A stretch of DNA of 64,000 bases, from positions 23,766,015 to 23,830,014 of the forward strand of contig OU015528.1 of the NCBI GenBank assembly GCA_907165065.1, written 5' to 3'. This document shows positions 28,590 through 49,600 of this stretch, in pieces (within the stretch, counting starts at the first letter, position 1; each line of letters starts with the position of its first letter). This DNA comes from Caprimulgus europaeus. Its lineage: Eukaryota > Chordata > Aves > Caprimulgiformes > Caprimulgidae. Below the pieces are notes generated by a model. That model was not told where the DNA came from. It did not search any database and saw only the letters and a list, made by a program, of their open reading frames with translations. The translations under genes were made by a program, and so were the position numbers.

Positions 28590-29480
28590 TCCTTTAAAAG
28601 GCACCACCGACGCCTTTGCGGGTGGGGGTGTGGAGCGGAGCCGTGGGTGGGCGGGGGAGAAGACAAAAGAGAGCCAAGGAAGAAAACCAGGCTGTTCTCG
28701 CAGCGGACCCTGAACAGCAGCCGCCCTTTTGCCTTAACCGCGGGGAGGCGTTCATTTATCCTCGCCCCCCACCCCTCTGCGCTGCGGCCCGCGCCCGCGG
28801 GCTCAGCCCCGCCGTGGCTCCTGCCAAGCCCGGCCCGGCCGCCTGACAAGCGCCTCGGTCTCAGTGCGGATTATCCGGCTGCAACAGCGCCCGTCCCCTG
28901 CGCCCCGCTCCCCGGCCTGCCGAGGTGGTGCCCAGGGCTCCCCGGGCTGCAACTGCGAGGCCGTGGATACCCCTGCTCAGCGGACCTGCCCTCCGAGCCC
29001 GTTCCCCTCCCTGTGCCCCGCAGCCCGGCCGCCCGCGGCCGCCAGGGGTCTCCGTCGACCGCGCGGAGCAGTTGGCCGCGCTCGGCGTGCGGGGCCCGGG
29101 GGGCGGTGGCAGCGGGGCCGCCCCGGCCGGGGTTGGGTGGGGGACGGCGGTCAGCGGCAGAACTTCCCAGCCGGAAGGAGAGAGCTACGGAGCTCGTTTT
29201 GTCCGGGCTGTTTGTCGTTGCCAGCAGGCTTCCGTTACTACAGAGGCCACAGAGGTTTAATAGATGGGACATCTTTCCAGTCTTACACAACACAAAATAC
29301 CTGCCGTTCTCGGGGCACTGCCAACGGCGAACTAGGGAGGTGACCCGGTCTCAGCAGGCCCCACAGGAAACGTCAAAACCCAGCGATGGCAGCCGCTTCC
29401 CTCTGCCGGGGCGCTGGGATAGAGACTTGGAAGCAGCGGCTCCGGCTGGAGAGAGAGGGAGGGAACCTCTCGGGGAAGAC
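28590..29480. promoter_or_regulatory. Orphan CpG island
   Basis: GC- and CpG-dense sequence embedded in AT-rich DNA, about 6.4 kb downstream of the LSMEM1 stop. It contains multiple GGGCGG/CCGCCC boxes and CCGGCC-type runs, and a TATA-like CTTTAAAAGGC at its left edge near 28592. The open frames across it (up to 281 codons) are Pro/Arg/Ala-rich and match nothing I recognise, so I treat it as regulatory rather than coding. It could be the promoter of a non-coding RNA in either direction. Confidence 0.75.
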
Positions 29481-29589
29481 ACGAACACGTGAAGAGCACC
29501 GAGGAAGAGCTTTCAAACGCAGGGGGCTGTTTCCTCTTTTACCAGCTTATGTCAAATCATGAGCAGCGTTCCCCGAGGAGGAGGCCTCA

Positions 29590-29680
29590 GTAAGTCAGCC
29601 GGTGTTTATTTATAGCCGCTGAATCAGTTCGCTCCGTTGGATTCGCTCCCGGTGCTCCTCAGCGGGCTGACTCACCTGCT
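29590..29680. promoter_or_regulatory. MEF2-like, AP-1 and E-box motif cluster beside the orphan CpG island
   Basis: TTATTTATAG at 29606-29615 fits the MEF2 consensus YTA(A/T)4TAR; it is equally a TATA-like element. TGACTCA at 29668-29674 is a perfect AP-1 site that runs into the E-box CACCTG at 29673-29678. These are motif matches only. Confidence 0.4.
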
Positions 29681-29875
29681 GCCGGTAGCTGGGGATCCTC
29701 CTGCGGCGGGTTTCTGTCTGAAGCCGAATGCACTTCAAAACAGCCTCAAAACGCTGGGACCCCAGGGAGCTCTCTAATTTTAAAGTAATTCACTTATCTG
29801 TGTCGAACAAGGAGTGCCACCCAAGAGCTGCTTCGAATCAAAGCAGCAGCTCGAGCACACCAATCTGAACAAAAT

Positions 29876-29890
29876 CCTCCAGGTGAGCAT
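29876..29890 (+). other. Consensus splice donor downstream of the orphan CpG island
   Basis: CCTCCAG|GTGAGC with GT at 29883-29884, about 400 bp beyond the island. It would suit the end of a first exon of a plus-strand transcript started in the island. No acceptor partner was established. Confidence 0.25.
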
Positions 29891-32800
29891 CTGCGAGAAG
29901 CGCTGCTCAGAAAACTGTCTTTCCACTCCACGATAGGTTAGTTGACATTGGGGTTTTGGTTTTGTTTAAAATAATTTTAAAAAACCCCTTACACCTAAAA
30001 ATCTATTAAAAATAATATCATTAGAATCTCTGTTTGTTATTGTTGGTTTACAGGTAGCAAACTTTTCCACCACTATGTAGTTATTTAAGCTTGCTTCAGG
30101 ATGCCAAGCCAGTCGGTCACTGCTGATGCACAGAAAGAACAAGAATCCATGTCGTGTCTTTTGTTGAAAAATCAATAAAAATATTATCACCTATATATCT
30201 ACCAATATGATTTTGAGTACTCGGGGAGAGGTATTCTGAAGAAAATGTTCCTTCAGAAACATTTTCTTCAGTGTTTCTTTCAGAAAAAAAAAAAAAAAAG
30301 CATTATTGAAAGTTAATAAATTAGCCATGAGCTTTTGCTGAGGAGCAAAGGGTATCTGTGAGTTTCAAAATTTCGTGTCACCTTGGAGACCAGCACTGTT
30401 TTCCAAAGTCAGTTATGTGGCAAAGAAGATGTTAAGATTAAATGAGCAGTGCAGAACTTGAGAAGCAAGCCCATAATTATTAATAGATTTTTAAATTGGC
30501 AGGCAATCGATTTTTAAGTTGTCCTTTCACCCTTGTGTGTAATGTGGTTTGCCTCACAGTGATAAATTAGCAGCAGCACTGTGCTGTGACTGTTTCTACT
30601 GGAAGGTTCTCATTACCATTCAGGGGTTTTGCTGAGTCATCAGTGAATCTTGGACAGCGTTGCTGAAGTGTGGCCCAGAAACCAGAGAAGGGATAGGACA
30701 CAGAGTCTATAAAACCTTCTATTGACTTCTGAGATTGATTGGGATCTTGAGTAAGACTAACCTCTTTGGCCATAGTGTTACTATTTCTTAAGTATGCCAG
30801 AGGAAGTGACAGTACATTCATCCCCTCTGTCCTTCTCTTTAAATCTCAGTATTCTTGTTAATCTGTCAGAAAAATAAGAACAGTAGCATGTGATGGACTA
30901 AATGTGCTTTTTTTTCTTAATTGAAGAGAACAGTTCCCTTAATCCCAGTAGCACTGGGCTGCAATCTAAGGTTTTGATCCAGCTTTCATTATTTATCAAC
31001 ATCTTCCAAGATAAATTACACTAACAACCTATAAGAAGATCAAGTTAAGCATCTTGTCAGACAGATTATTTTCAATTACTAGTCAAAACGTAAATCAAAT
31101 TTTTAGTTGCTATTTGGCATTTATTTTATCCAGATGTTGCTTAATCAGAGTTCTATTTAGAACTGGTTGCAATTTTCTTTGTTAAAATAAACATTTTCAA
31201 AACACTAAAGCTTTTGTGGAGCACATTGCTTTGCTGTCATTTCCAATGAGGTAGGTTCTGAATCTCAGACCAGAAACTCCAGTCAGATAGGGTAAAATGA
31301 GTAAGAAAACTTGAAATTTGCGATCTGAAAATGCATATTTGCAGGCAATTTCATGTGTAATTTTTACAAGATTATGCTTTAGCACAATGAAAATAAATAT
31401 TTAATCTGAAAAGACTTCAGAACTCCATGAAATGGGGTTTTGTTCTTCAGATAGTTCTAGTTCTGACAGTACTACTTCTGCTATGTTCAACATCATTGTT
31501 CCACTGTGCTCATTTTGCAAATGCCTTGACAACACATTTAGTGTTCCTGAACAGTTTGGATTGTGTGCAACTCACAGCACATCACCTTCGAGAGCATGTG
31601 GTCTAACAAAACTTTGGACAATCCTTTTGTCACTCCTGGAATTTTCTTTTCTCTTTTTCTAGATTCAGGGCACGCACATCATTATTGTGTTTTACCTGTG
31701 TTCAGCTTTGTTTTGTTACACTGAACGAAGCACGTCAGCTGAACTCATACTAGAGTTTAAGAATAAATGTTGTATTAAAATTCCATGTATCTCAGAGGTA
31801 AAAAAGCTTTTTTAAGAGTAAAATTGCCTTGCAAAGTTAGTGCAATATAAAGTTACTGAAAACCTGGAAAGTAGCAAACTACTTTTCATATTCACAAGCA
31901 ATAGGTCAGGTAATAATGGACTTGAATTTCAGCAGAGAAAATTTTAGTTAGACTTTGGGAAAAAAAAACCAAACAAAACATGGTTACTTAAGCACTAGAA
32001 GAGGAGACCTGTGGAAGCTCCATCATTTAAACAAATATTTTACAGTGTGAATGGACAAGCATCTATGAGGAATTCTTTGAGTAAGTAAGCATTATTTGTT
32101 GTCAGGCAAAGGGATGGGTTTGTTTGCCTGTCAAAGTCCGCCTTTACTGTCTGAGCATCATTTTCCACTGAAGATACCCACCGTCTGAGTTTTCCTAACC
32201 TCTGACTTGTTCTTAGACAGGAGTCTATGAAGAATGTTTTGTCCTGAGTTCTTACACGCTGCTTGTAGACACTGAGCTCTGTTTCCTCCTAGAGGAGCAC
32301 AAGACAAGGAGAACAAGCTGATTTCACCATGGTAACATGACCCAAGGAATGCAAGCAAATGCCTGCACTTGCTGACTCTCTAGTATTTATTACTGTATAG
32401 TCTCTCCACATGTAGTTTCACATAGTTAGATACAGTCTGATGGTTTTGGATTAACAAGAACATGGACTGTTGAGAATATCTGGAACAAATGAATGAATTT
32501 CTCAGCAAGCTAACTAGGGGAAGAAAGTATTTTGTCTACTGATATTACCTAACCACCTAAAGATTCAGCCAACACTTGAGGAACTGGCACCATGATGCTT
32601 TTGATGGAAGCTGGAGATAATTTCTTGGTTAGATCTTCCAAGTGTTTCTCCTTGCTTACCAGCATCTTTCTAATATTGTTCAGATTTATTCAGCTGAAAA
32701 TTTCCTGAAGCCAATTTGTCACTTCAGTAATGATAGTAGTTGCAGCTTTTGAGAGAGATGAATGTCAGTGGCATGTTGTTAAATATATCTGAACCCTTTG

Positions 32801-32958
32801 TGCATGATTTTTATTTACAGTGGACTCAGAGAAATACTGAAAAGCAAATTACTTTGGATAGATTTGCTATATAGCCTGCAAATAAGAGAAAAAGTAAAGA
32901 AGTACTACTGAGCAGAACAGCTGTGGCTACTGTAAAATGAAACTATTACTGTCAGATC
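29891..32958. other. AT-rich non-coding DNA between CpG island and CR1
   Basis: It contains the hairpin at 30236-30271. No recognised exon or repeat otherwise. Confidence 0.5.
30236..30271. repeat. Perfect 14-bp inverted repeat with 8-nt loop
   Basis: CTGAAGAAAATGTT at 30236-30249 and its exact complement AACATTTTCTTCAG at 30258-30271 enclose CCTTCAGA. A 16-nt A run follows at about 30283. It can form a hairpin in RNA of either strand. Confidence 0.8.
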
Positions 32959-33033
32959 CTGCCATGGCAGAGGGGTTGGAACGAGATGATCTTTAAGGTC
33001 CCTTCCAACCCTAACCATTCTATGATTCTATGA
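32959..33033 (+). mobile_element. CR1 LINE 3' tail fragment
   Basis: It reads GCCATGGCAGAGGGGTTGGA, then ACGAGATGATCTTTAAGG, then CCCTTCCAACC, and ends in CCATTCTATGATTCTATGA, the hallmark CR1 3' terminus with its ATTCTATG octamer repeat. It is about 75 bp, heavily 5'-truncated and non-coding. Confidence 0.92.
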
Positions 33034-34181
33034 GATCACCTTCCTCCTATTCTTTGTTGTAATACCAGACATTGCAAAGGTTCCTGAGATGTGCATCCAT
33101 ACAAGAACACAGATCTTATGTCTACAGGAGACATTGTAACATTCATATACAGCACAGTCGTTATGCCACATGCAGTTAGAGCTTGGAGTTTACTAGTCAT
33201 TTAGCTGTTTATTCAAGATGAGGATTATGGAGCTCTGGATTTAACTGAAATTCACTTCAAGGTCAAGTTTGTAGAAGATTTTAAGAGTCAAGTATTGGTT
33301 TGTTTGGGACTACTTTGCTGTCAGTAGATTAGACAGACATCTTCCCCTGAAGGAGCTGTTGCTTCTGTTTAGGGGGGTACTCCAGAAAACATTGGTGGAG
33401 TGGTGTCAACCCTTGCTCTGGTCTTACGAGGAAGCCACTCTCACTGTAAATTATGATTTAGGGCCTCAGTCCTGAGTGATACAGAGCATGCCTGCACATT
33501 GCTATGCCCCAGCTGGTCCTAAGTCTGTGGCAGTTGAGGGCACTCAGCACCTTGCAGGCTCAAACCATGGAGTGAAAAAACCCCCAACACTTCTAATCAA
33601 TAACAGGGACAGATAAAGTGGATTTATTATGAGTACTGATTGAATAACTAGATTAAGAGTAATTGAGGACAAGATCAGAAAGATGAGGAAGATTTCATTT
33701 CTGTTGCTGTAGCACAGGTTTTATTTACAGTCTCCTGACAGAAAAAAAAAAAAAAAAGAAATTTCCTATTGGTGTCAGTTTCTAGTGGACCACAGACGGC
33801 TCTGATAGCTGCAATTACAACAAGGGATGTGACAAATCCATGTGTTTCAGATGCACCAAGTGCCAAATACTAGAGTTGTTTCTCCCTTGCTAACAAGTAC
33901 AGATGTGGGCCAGTGCAAGACAGGTGCTTAAAAGCAGTTACAGTAGCTACAAGATGAGTGGGAGAGATGAGAACTTAATACTGTCATTAAAAAGCAGCTA
34001 ACAGCTTAGAGAAGAATAGAGAAACAACAGTGCAGTGTCATGGTTTTAGTCTTACAATACTTTTTCTTTCATCATTTAACAGTTATATTTAGCAGTTACA
34101 GTAAGATATTTGGGTTGGCATTTTAGGGTTTCTTTCCTGACATGGTATTCTACACTTACTTTTATCATTCTCTGTTAGCTG

Positions 34182-34500
34182 TCATAGAATCATAGAATGG
34201 TTTGGGTTGGAAGGCACCTTAAAGATCATCTAGTTCCAACCCCGGTGCCATGGCAGGGACACCTTCCACTAGACCAGGTTGCTCAAAGCCTCAGCCAGCC
34301 TGGCCTTAAACACTTCCAGGGAGGGGACATCCACAACTTCCTTGGGCAACCTATTTAAATGTCTGACCACCTTCACAGTCAAGAATTTCTTCCTAATATC
34401 TAATCTAAATCCACCCTCTTTCAGCTTAAAGACATTTCCTCTTGTTCTGTCATTAACTGCCCTCATGAAAAGTCCCTCCCCAGCTTTCTTGTAGGCCCCT
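34182..34500 (-). mobile_element. CR1 LINE fragment with the ORF2 C-terminus
   Basis: The plus strand starts with TCATAGAATCATAGAATGG, the complement of the CR1 tail. Reading on the minus strand, 34466-34269 is open for 65 codons: RGNVFKLKEGGFRLDIRKKF, then HLNRLPKEVVDVPSLEVFKA, the classic C-terminal end of the CR1 endonuclease/reverse-transcriptase protein. It is 5'-truncated at about 34500 and of low divergence, so relatively young within this window. It is not a host gene. Confidence 0.95.
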
Positions 34501-35884
34501 ATATTAAAACCGTCTTTGTAACAACTACTTGTGATGTCCAGAGGAGATAACTACAACTGCCGCTGGGAATTAACAGCAGGAGTAATAAACTCTTAAGACC
34601 AAACCTCACAGTTTTCATGTGAATGACTTGAGAGTAATACGTCAGGAAAAGACATATTAGAAAGAAGGTGATGTAAAACATAGGTGTAAAGCAAAGCACT
34701 CCTAATAGCGGGAATTGAATTGGTAGACAAATCCAATTCCTGGGCCTAGTTCTTCACTCTGTTGTAGACAATGAGTAGTTGTCACACAAAGGCCTATCAT
34801 TCATTCTGGAAAAGGAGACTGCAATGCAAGTTGTTGACTTTGGTGACTTTTTTGAAAAATTTTCCAGAAGATGTAAGAAAGCATTGGATGAGAAAGGGAA
34901 CTTGAAGAGAAGATGTTGGACATACTCCATAGTATCAGCTGCCATTGTACTGCTGTGATGGGAGTAACCAATTTATTTATTGGTAATGGAGGTGGCTTCT
35001 TAACGTATCTACCAGTAGAAGGTTTTGAATACTAAAATTATAAAGCTACCCACCAGTCCCTTATGTAATCACACTTTTGGATGTCAATCTCCACAAGTGT
35101 GTAGAGTCAGAGTGAGAAAGCATCATGAGAAACCTCACCCTCTGAGGTTCTGCTCCATTTTAAAAACATGAAGGTTCAGACCAGATTTCACCTGGCTCTT
35201 CTCCCCAAAATTGTCAAGAAATACTGAGTACTAGCATTGCTATGAGATGGGTACTATCAGACTGAGGGCTCTAAACCCATTTCCCATACAAGACAATATG
35301 ACACCCACTTTCAGTCAATACAAATTTTTGCTGAATGTGGCATGTTATGAAAGGGTTTGTTTTTATTCAAGTTTGTTTTTTTCACAAAAGGAGCAGTAAG
35401 TCAATCTATTTAGATGCACAGAAAGGAAAACCACCAAACTCTGTGGCAGAATTTGATTTACTTTTAAGTTATGGAATATGAAGTTATCCTTAAATACAAA
35501 TAATATAGAAACAAACACAAAACTTGTTCGGAAGAAACAGGAGAATTACTAAGTGAACAAAGTCACACTGGAATCATGTGAATGGAAATCATTAGTTTCT
35601 GTGACCATTCACTTACATTTAAAGTAAAACTAAGCCCTTACCCTTGCAATTTACAATGCACAGAGATCTGGAACTCTTGCCCAAAATTGTTGACAATCCA
35701 TTGTTTATTATAAATCTCATGGGCTTAGTTTTCAAAATCTATATTCACACAAACCAGGATAAAGTATTATTTTATAGTCTTTTTCATTCAGATAGCTTTT
35801 CCAGTGCTCCTGTGACCATATCAGAATGTTTAAGTAATCTGTGTGCCATATGTGAAAATATCTGAGTACATGAAAATGCTGAAT

Positions 35885-35890
35885 TTTATT
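35885..35890 (-). terminator. Candidate LSMEM1 polyadenylation signal very close to the stop
   Basis: AATAAA on the minus strand begins 12 nt after the LSMEM1 stop codon. If used, the 3' UTR would be only about 30-40 nt. Another AATAAA at about 35704-35709 is the alternative. Confidence 0.35.
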
Positions 35891-35901
35891 CCAAAGAAGA
35901 T

Positions 35902-45941
<10,040 letters not shown>

Positions 45942-46530
45942 TTATTCCAGAAGTTAAGCATCCAATTTCAGAACATGAGAATCTTGGTTTTATTTTACAT
46001 TGAGGCAAGTATTTGTCATTCACTACTTAACTGTAAGAGAAGGTAACTCAAGTTCATAGTCCTTTTCAGGATAAAGTCATACTACATGGAAATTTCTTTG
46101 TTTACCTGCTACTGAAGTAAAAAGCTACTAAAATAACTCCACACAAACAAGCCCATCTCTTCATATTAGCACATTCTTACCAAAACACTTGGTCATTGAA
46201 TTAATTTAATTTACCTTTATATAAAGTAAGGAATCCAAATCTGACACAGGGTATTTGACTACAGTTATCCACCCCATTTAACAGTTCAGTTACAACATAT
46301 TCAACCTTTGGAGCAAGTTGCATCTAATGCAAGTGCTATAATGTATCCCTGCACCCAGTCTTACATCAATCTATATACAGCATATATGCACCTAAGCAAC
46401 AACATGCATTGTATTTACAGACTTTATACAACATCCCTGGGCACAAGTGGAAGCTTGATTACAGAAATTAAAAAATTCATTTAAAGGTTACAAATCTATT
46501 ATTAAAATTGAACACCATGGAAAAAGAGAT
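45942..46530 (-). other. IFRD1: IFRD1 3' UTR with candidate polyadenylation signals
   Basis: Downstream of the stop on the minus strand, AATAAA occurs where the plus strand reads TTTATT, near 45990 and at about 45942-45947; an ATTAAA occurs near 46205. The first AATAAA gives a 3' UTR of roughly 550-600 nt. Another AATAAA lies near 45507. I cannot say which is used. Confidence 0.4.
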
Positions 46531-46620
46531 CTAGAAAAATTCCCCCACGTCTGTTCTTTTATCACGACATTTACTTCTAGCCTTTGTCCGAGCCTTGAAT
46601 GCTGCAGAGTTGTACAAGTG
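46531..46620 (-). CDS. IFRD1: IFRD1 coding exon 12 (residues 406-434, stop)
   Basis: The acceptor is ATTTTGTAG|CA. The exon encodes HLYNSAAFKARTKARSKCRD and ends KRTDVGEFF followed by TAG at 46533-46531. This basic C-terminal helix is the most conserved part of the family. In IFRD2 the corresponding helix enters the ribosomal mRNA channel. Confidence 0.97.
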   Translation of the reverse strand, partial: HLYNSAAFKARTKARSKCRDKRTDVGEFF

Positions 46621-49600
46621 CTACAAAATAAAAGGAAAAATTAATCATAGATGTTCAAAAGGCTTATGTCGATCAGAGATTTTTTATGCTAAAAATCAGC
46701 TGAAAGTATCTTTTTATTAAGCTCTGAAGAAAATTGGTAGGCCTTCTGAAATTTATAGTATAATATTTTTGCACCAAAGGCTTATTTATTTTAATATATT
46801 CACATTTAAAAGAAACTTGGGACTGTGTAAGGAAGGCTGAGCTACACGCAGTTCTGGAAGCCAGTCAGTCTTGAAGATCATACAGACACAATGTAGATTA
46901 AGTCTGCCCCCTGGATTAAACTTGGGGGCACCATTCCACAAATGGTTCACACACGCAACAAGTACCTTCACAACCAACAGAACAAAGTCATCCTCCTAGT
47001 GTCCGTTTCACACTGGAGCGTTTAGAATGCTATCTTTATAAACACTCAGTTTCTATGGTTTCCTGTAGGTCCCTACTCCAAAAAACAGAGCTCTCATAAG
47101 AGCCCAAGTTTCACACGTATGGAACGTGAATCTGGTACCCATCACCAACCACCTTCAGAGCTCCTTGGGAGAAAAGCAGTAGCAGATACATGCCCAGTGG
47201 AAACTCTAAAATAAGAGCTCAGACACATACAAGCAAGGTTTGGTTTCATTCAGGCCAATATGGGGCACTGCTAGAACTGAAGTGGCAAGTTTAAAGATGA
47301 TAGCTTCTAAAGTGCATGTTTGGATAACCATTTAATTCAGGAGAAATATATTAGTGTAGGAAGTAAAGAAAATACATTAAGGTGCAATAACCTACCCTTT
47401 CAAAACGGGATATCTTCATTGTTTTAAGAGCTGCAGCATCTAGCATTACTGGTGGACCAAGCTCAAACACATTCCGAAGAAAGTCATTTGACTAAACAAG
47501 AAACACATCGAACCATCAGTTTCTCGTAATTATCAAATGTCCAAAGAAGATTACTGATAAATATCAAGTATTCTCGTAAGAAACAGCAGCAATTTTACAC
47601 ATCTCTTAGCATCTGTTGCAATTAAGCCACAGAACACTTCTTCCTTAAATCAGAATAAGGCTAAGAACTAAAACTGCCCTCTTGAGGAGACAGACAGCTC
47701 CCTCCTCTCCAGTGATTTTCTTTCTGTCCCAGCAAATTAGACACTGTTCTGTTACATCCTCTACACAAGATTAGGTAGCTAGACACAGACAGGTATGGCT
47801 ATCAATTTTAATATATCTGGCTGTAAAAGCAGTATTTGAAAAATAACAAAAAGCTGCTACATGCCTGGGCTCCTTCAGTCACAAAGAAATGCAACAGACA
47901 CTAGACTGAAGATTTTAACCCCGTGATTATCATAGCCTTTTGGGAGCATACACTCCTAAAACACAATTCGTGCTTCTGCTACCATATCTAAACAGATGAC
48001 TAGTGAACAAGCAGTTCCCAGAACAGAGATAAGCACTTATCCCTTCCTGTCTGGAATGCTGTCATCACTGGCCTGCAAGCTGTGTTCCTTATTTTTGACT
48101 AAAACTTTGCATTCCTTTTTACAGGCTTGAACAGGAAGGGTGGAAGCATGCAGCTTTATAGCAGCCAGATGACTAGACCACTCTGTTGAAAGACTGTAAG
48201 GATTCAGGAAATACCCTGAAGCTAAGAAGATACTCAGCTTGAATCTCTTCCTTCTTGGAGAAGTCTTAAAATTGCTAACCCAACATCTCCAGGCTGCAAC
48301 TCAGAAGCAGCTCACCCAGACGGTTCTAGCTCACCACAGTTCATTTTGTAAGTAGGTGCCATCTTTTAGAGCTTCTAATGCAAAGCCCATCATTTCACCA
48401 AGTTCTACTCATGATTTTGTAATTCAGACTGAATTGCTACAAAGAGACCAGACAGGGAACAGACATCTGAGCATGTATCAAACAGCAGCTCACCTGCAAA
48501 TGATACTGCATCCCCGACCCCAGAATCTCCTTGAAGGTATCATAAGTTTGTTTTTTAACCCAGCAGTCGATATACATGCGCTCAGGTCCAAACTTAACCA
48601 TCTCTGTCGGAAAGTCACGCTCCTATCCAAAATTAAAAGAAATAATATATGTCATTTTAATTTAAACAGTCTTTTGTATCAGGACTTTATCAAAACCTTC
48701 CAAATAATGTAATATGCATATACTAAAGATTATATTTATTCATAAACTGATGCACATCTGAAGTTAAATCTCATGTAAGACCTGAAGCTGACATTCTTCA
48801 GGTCAGGAAGAATTTAAGGAAAAAAAAAAAAAAGAACACTTAACTTTCATCTTTAAAATTACTTTAAAGAATTGGATTTATGTCCAGGGGAAAAAAAAAA
48901 AAAAAAAAAAGAGTTCTGAGTGCAGTAGTCACCTTTCAGTCAGTCTGTAAGCCTCATTTAGTCCCCACCTTTCTAGTGCACTGAGCTACATTTGTGACAA
49001 TGGCATGTAACAAGTACCAATAAGTGACTCAGATTCTTCTACAGTCAGAATCTCAAAGGTGACTTCAAATCACTTTAAAGCCTTCTCCCTTAGCTTCCGA
49101 GATGTTTAATTGTTCTGAATGCCAACTAATATTTAGTTGGTCTTATTCATACAGCAATGTAAAAAGTAATTATCCGACAAGTAAAAAAAATCTAGTTTGA
49201 GAGGTGTAATATATCAATGTTCTATTAAAGTGGTAGAAGTCTGATATGTCTTAGAGGCTTTACTAAAGTTACTTCACTAACCCAGTCTTTTTAGAGTTCT
49301 GCTTTATGTATTGTTCTCTTAATCTGGATATGGAAAACCATAAGATTACAGCACAACAACTAGGACAACTCCTCCCCCCATACATAAACACTTCTTTGGT
49401 CCCTGACAGAGGGACCATTTGGAAATGTATCTTACTACTAAGTTGTTTTTTATTTATTATGCACAGCAGCTAAATCAGAGATTTTACAATAAATCTTTTC
49501 ACAGAATTCAACATACTAATTTGGATGTCCTACAAAGTTTTCTATGAAAAAAATCAGCTCATGGTATAAAATTAAAAAATGTAGTATTTACAGTGTAATG

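Noticed and set aside
28647-29492. 281-codon plus-strand ORF across the orphan CpG island
   Set aside because: Pro/Arg/Ala-rich translation in all open frames is what a CpG island gives by composition; there is no domain and other frames on both strands are open too.
34269-34466. Small protein-coding gene on the minus strand
   Set aside because: The translation is the C-terminus of CR1 ORF2, so it is a truncated LINE, not a host gene.
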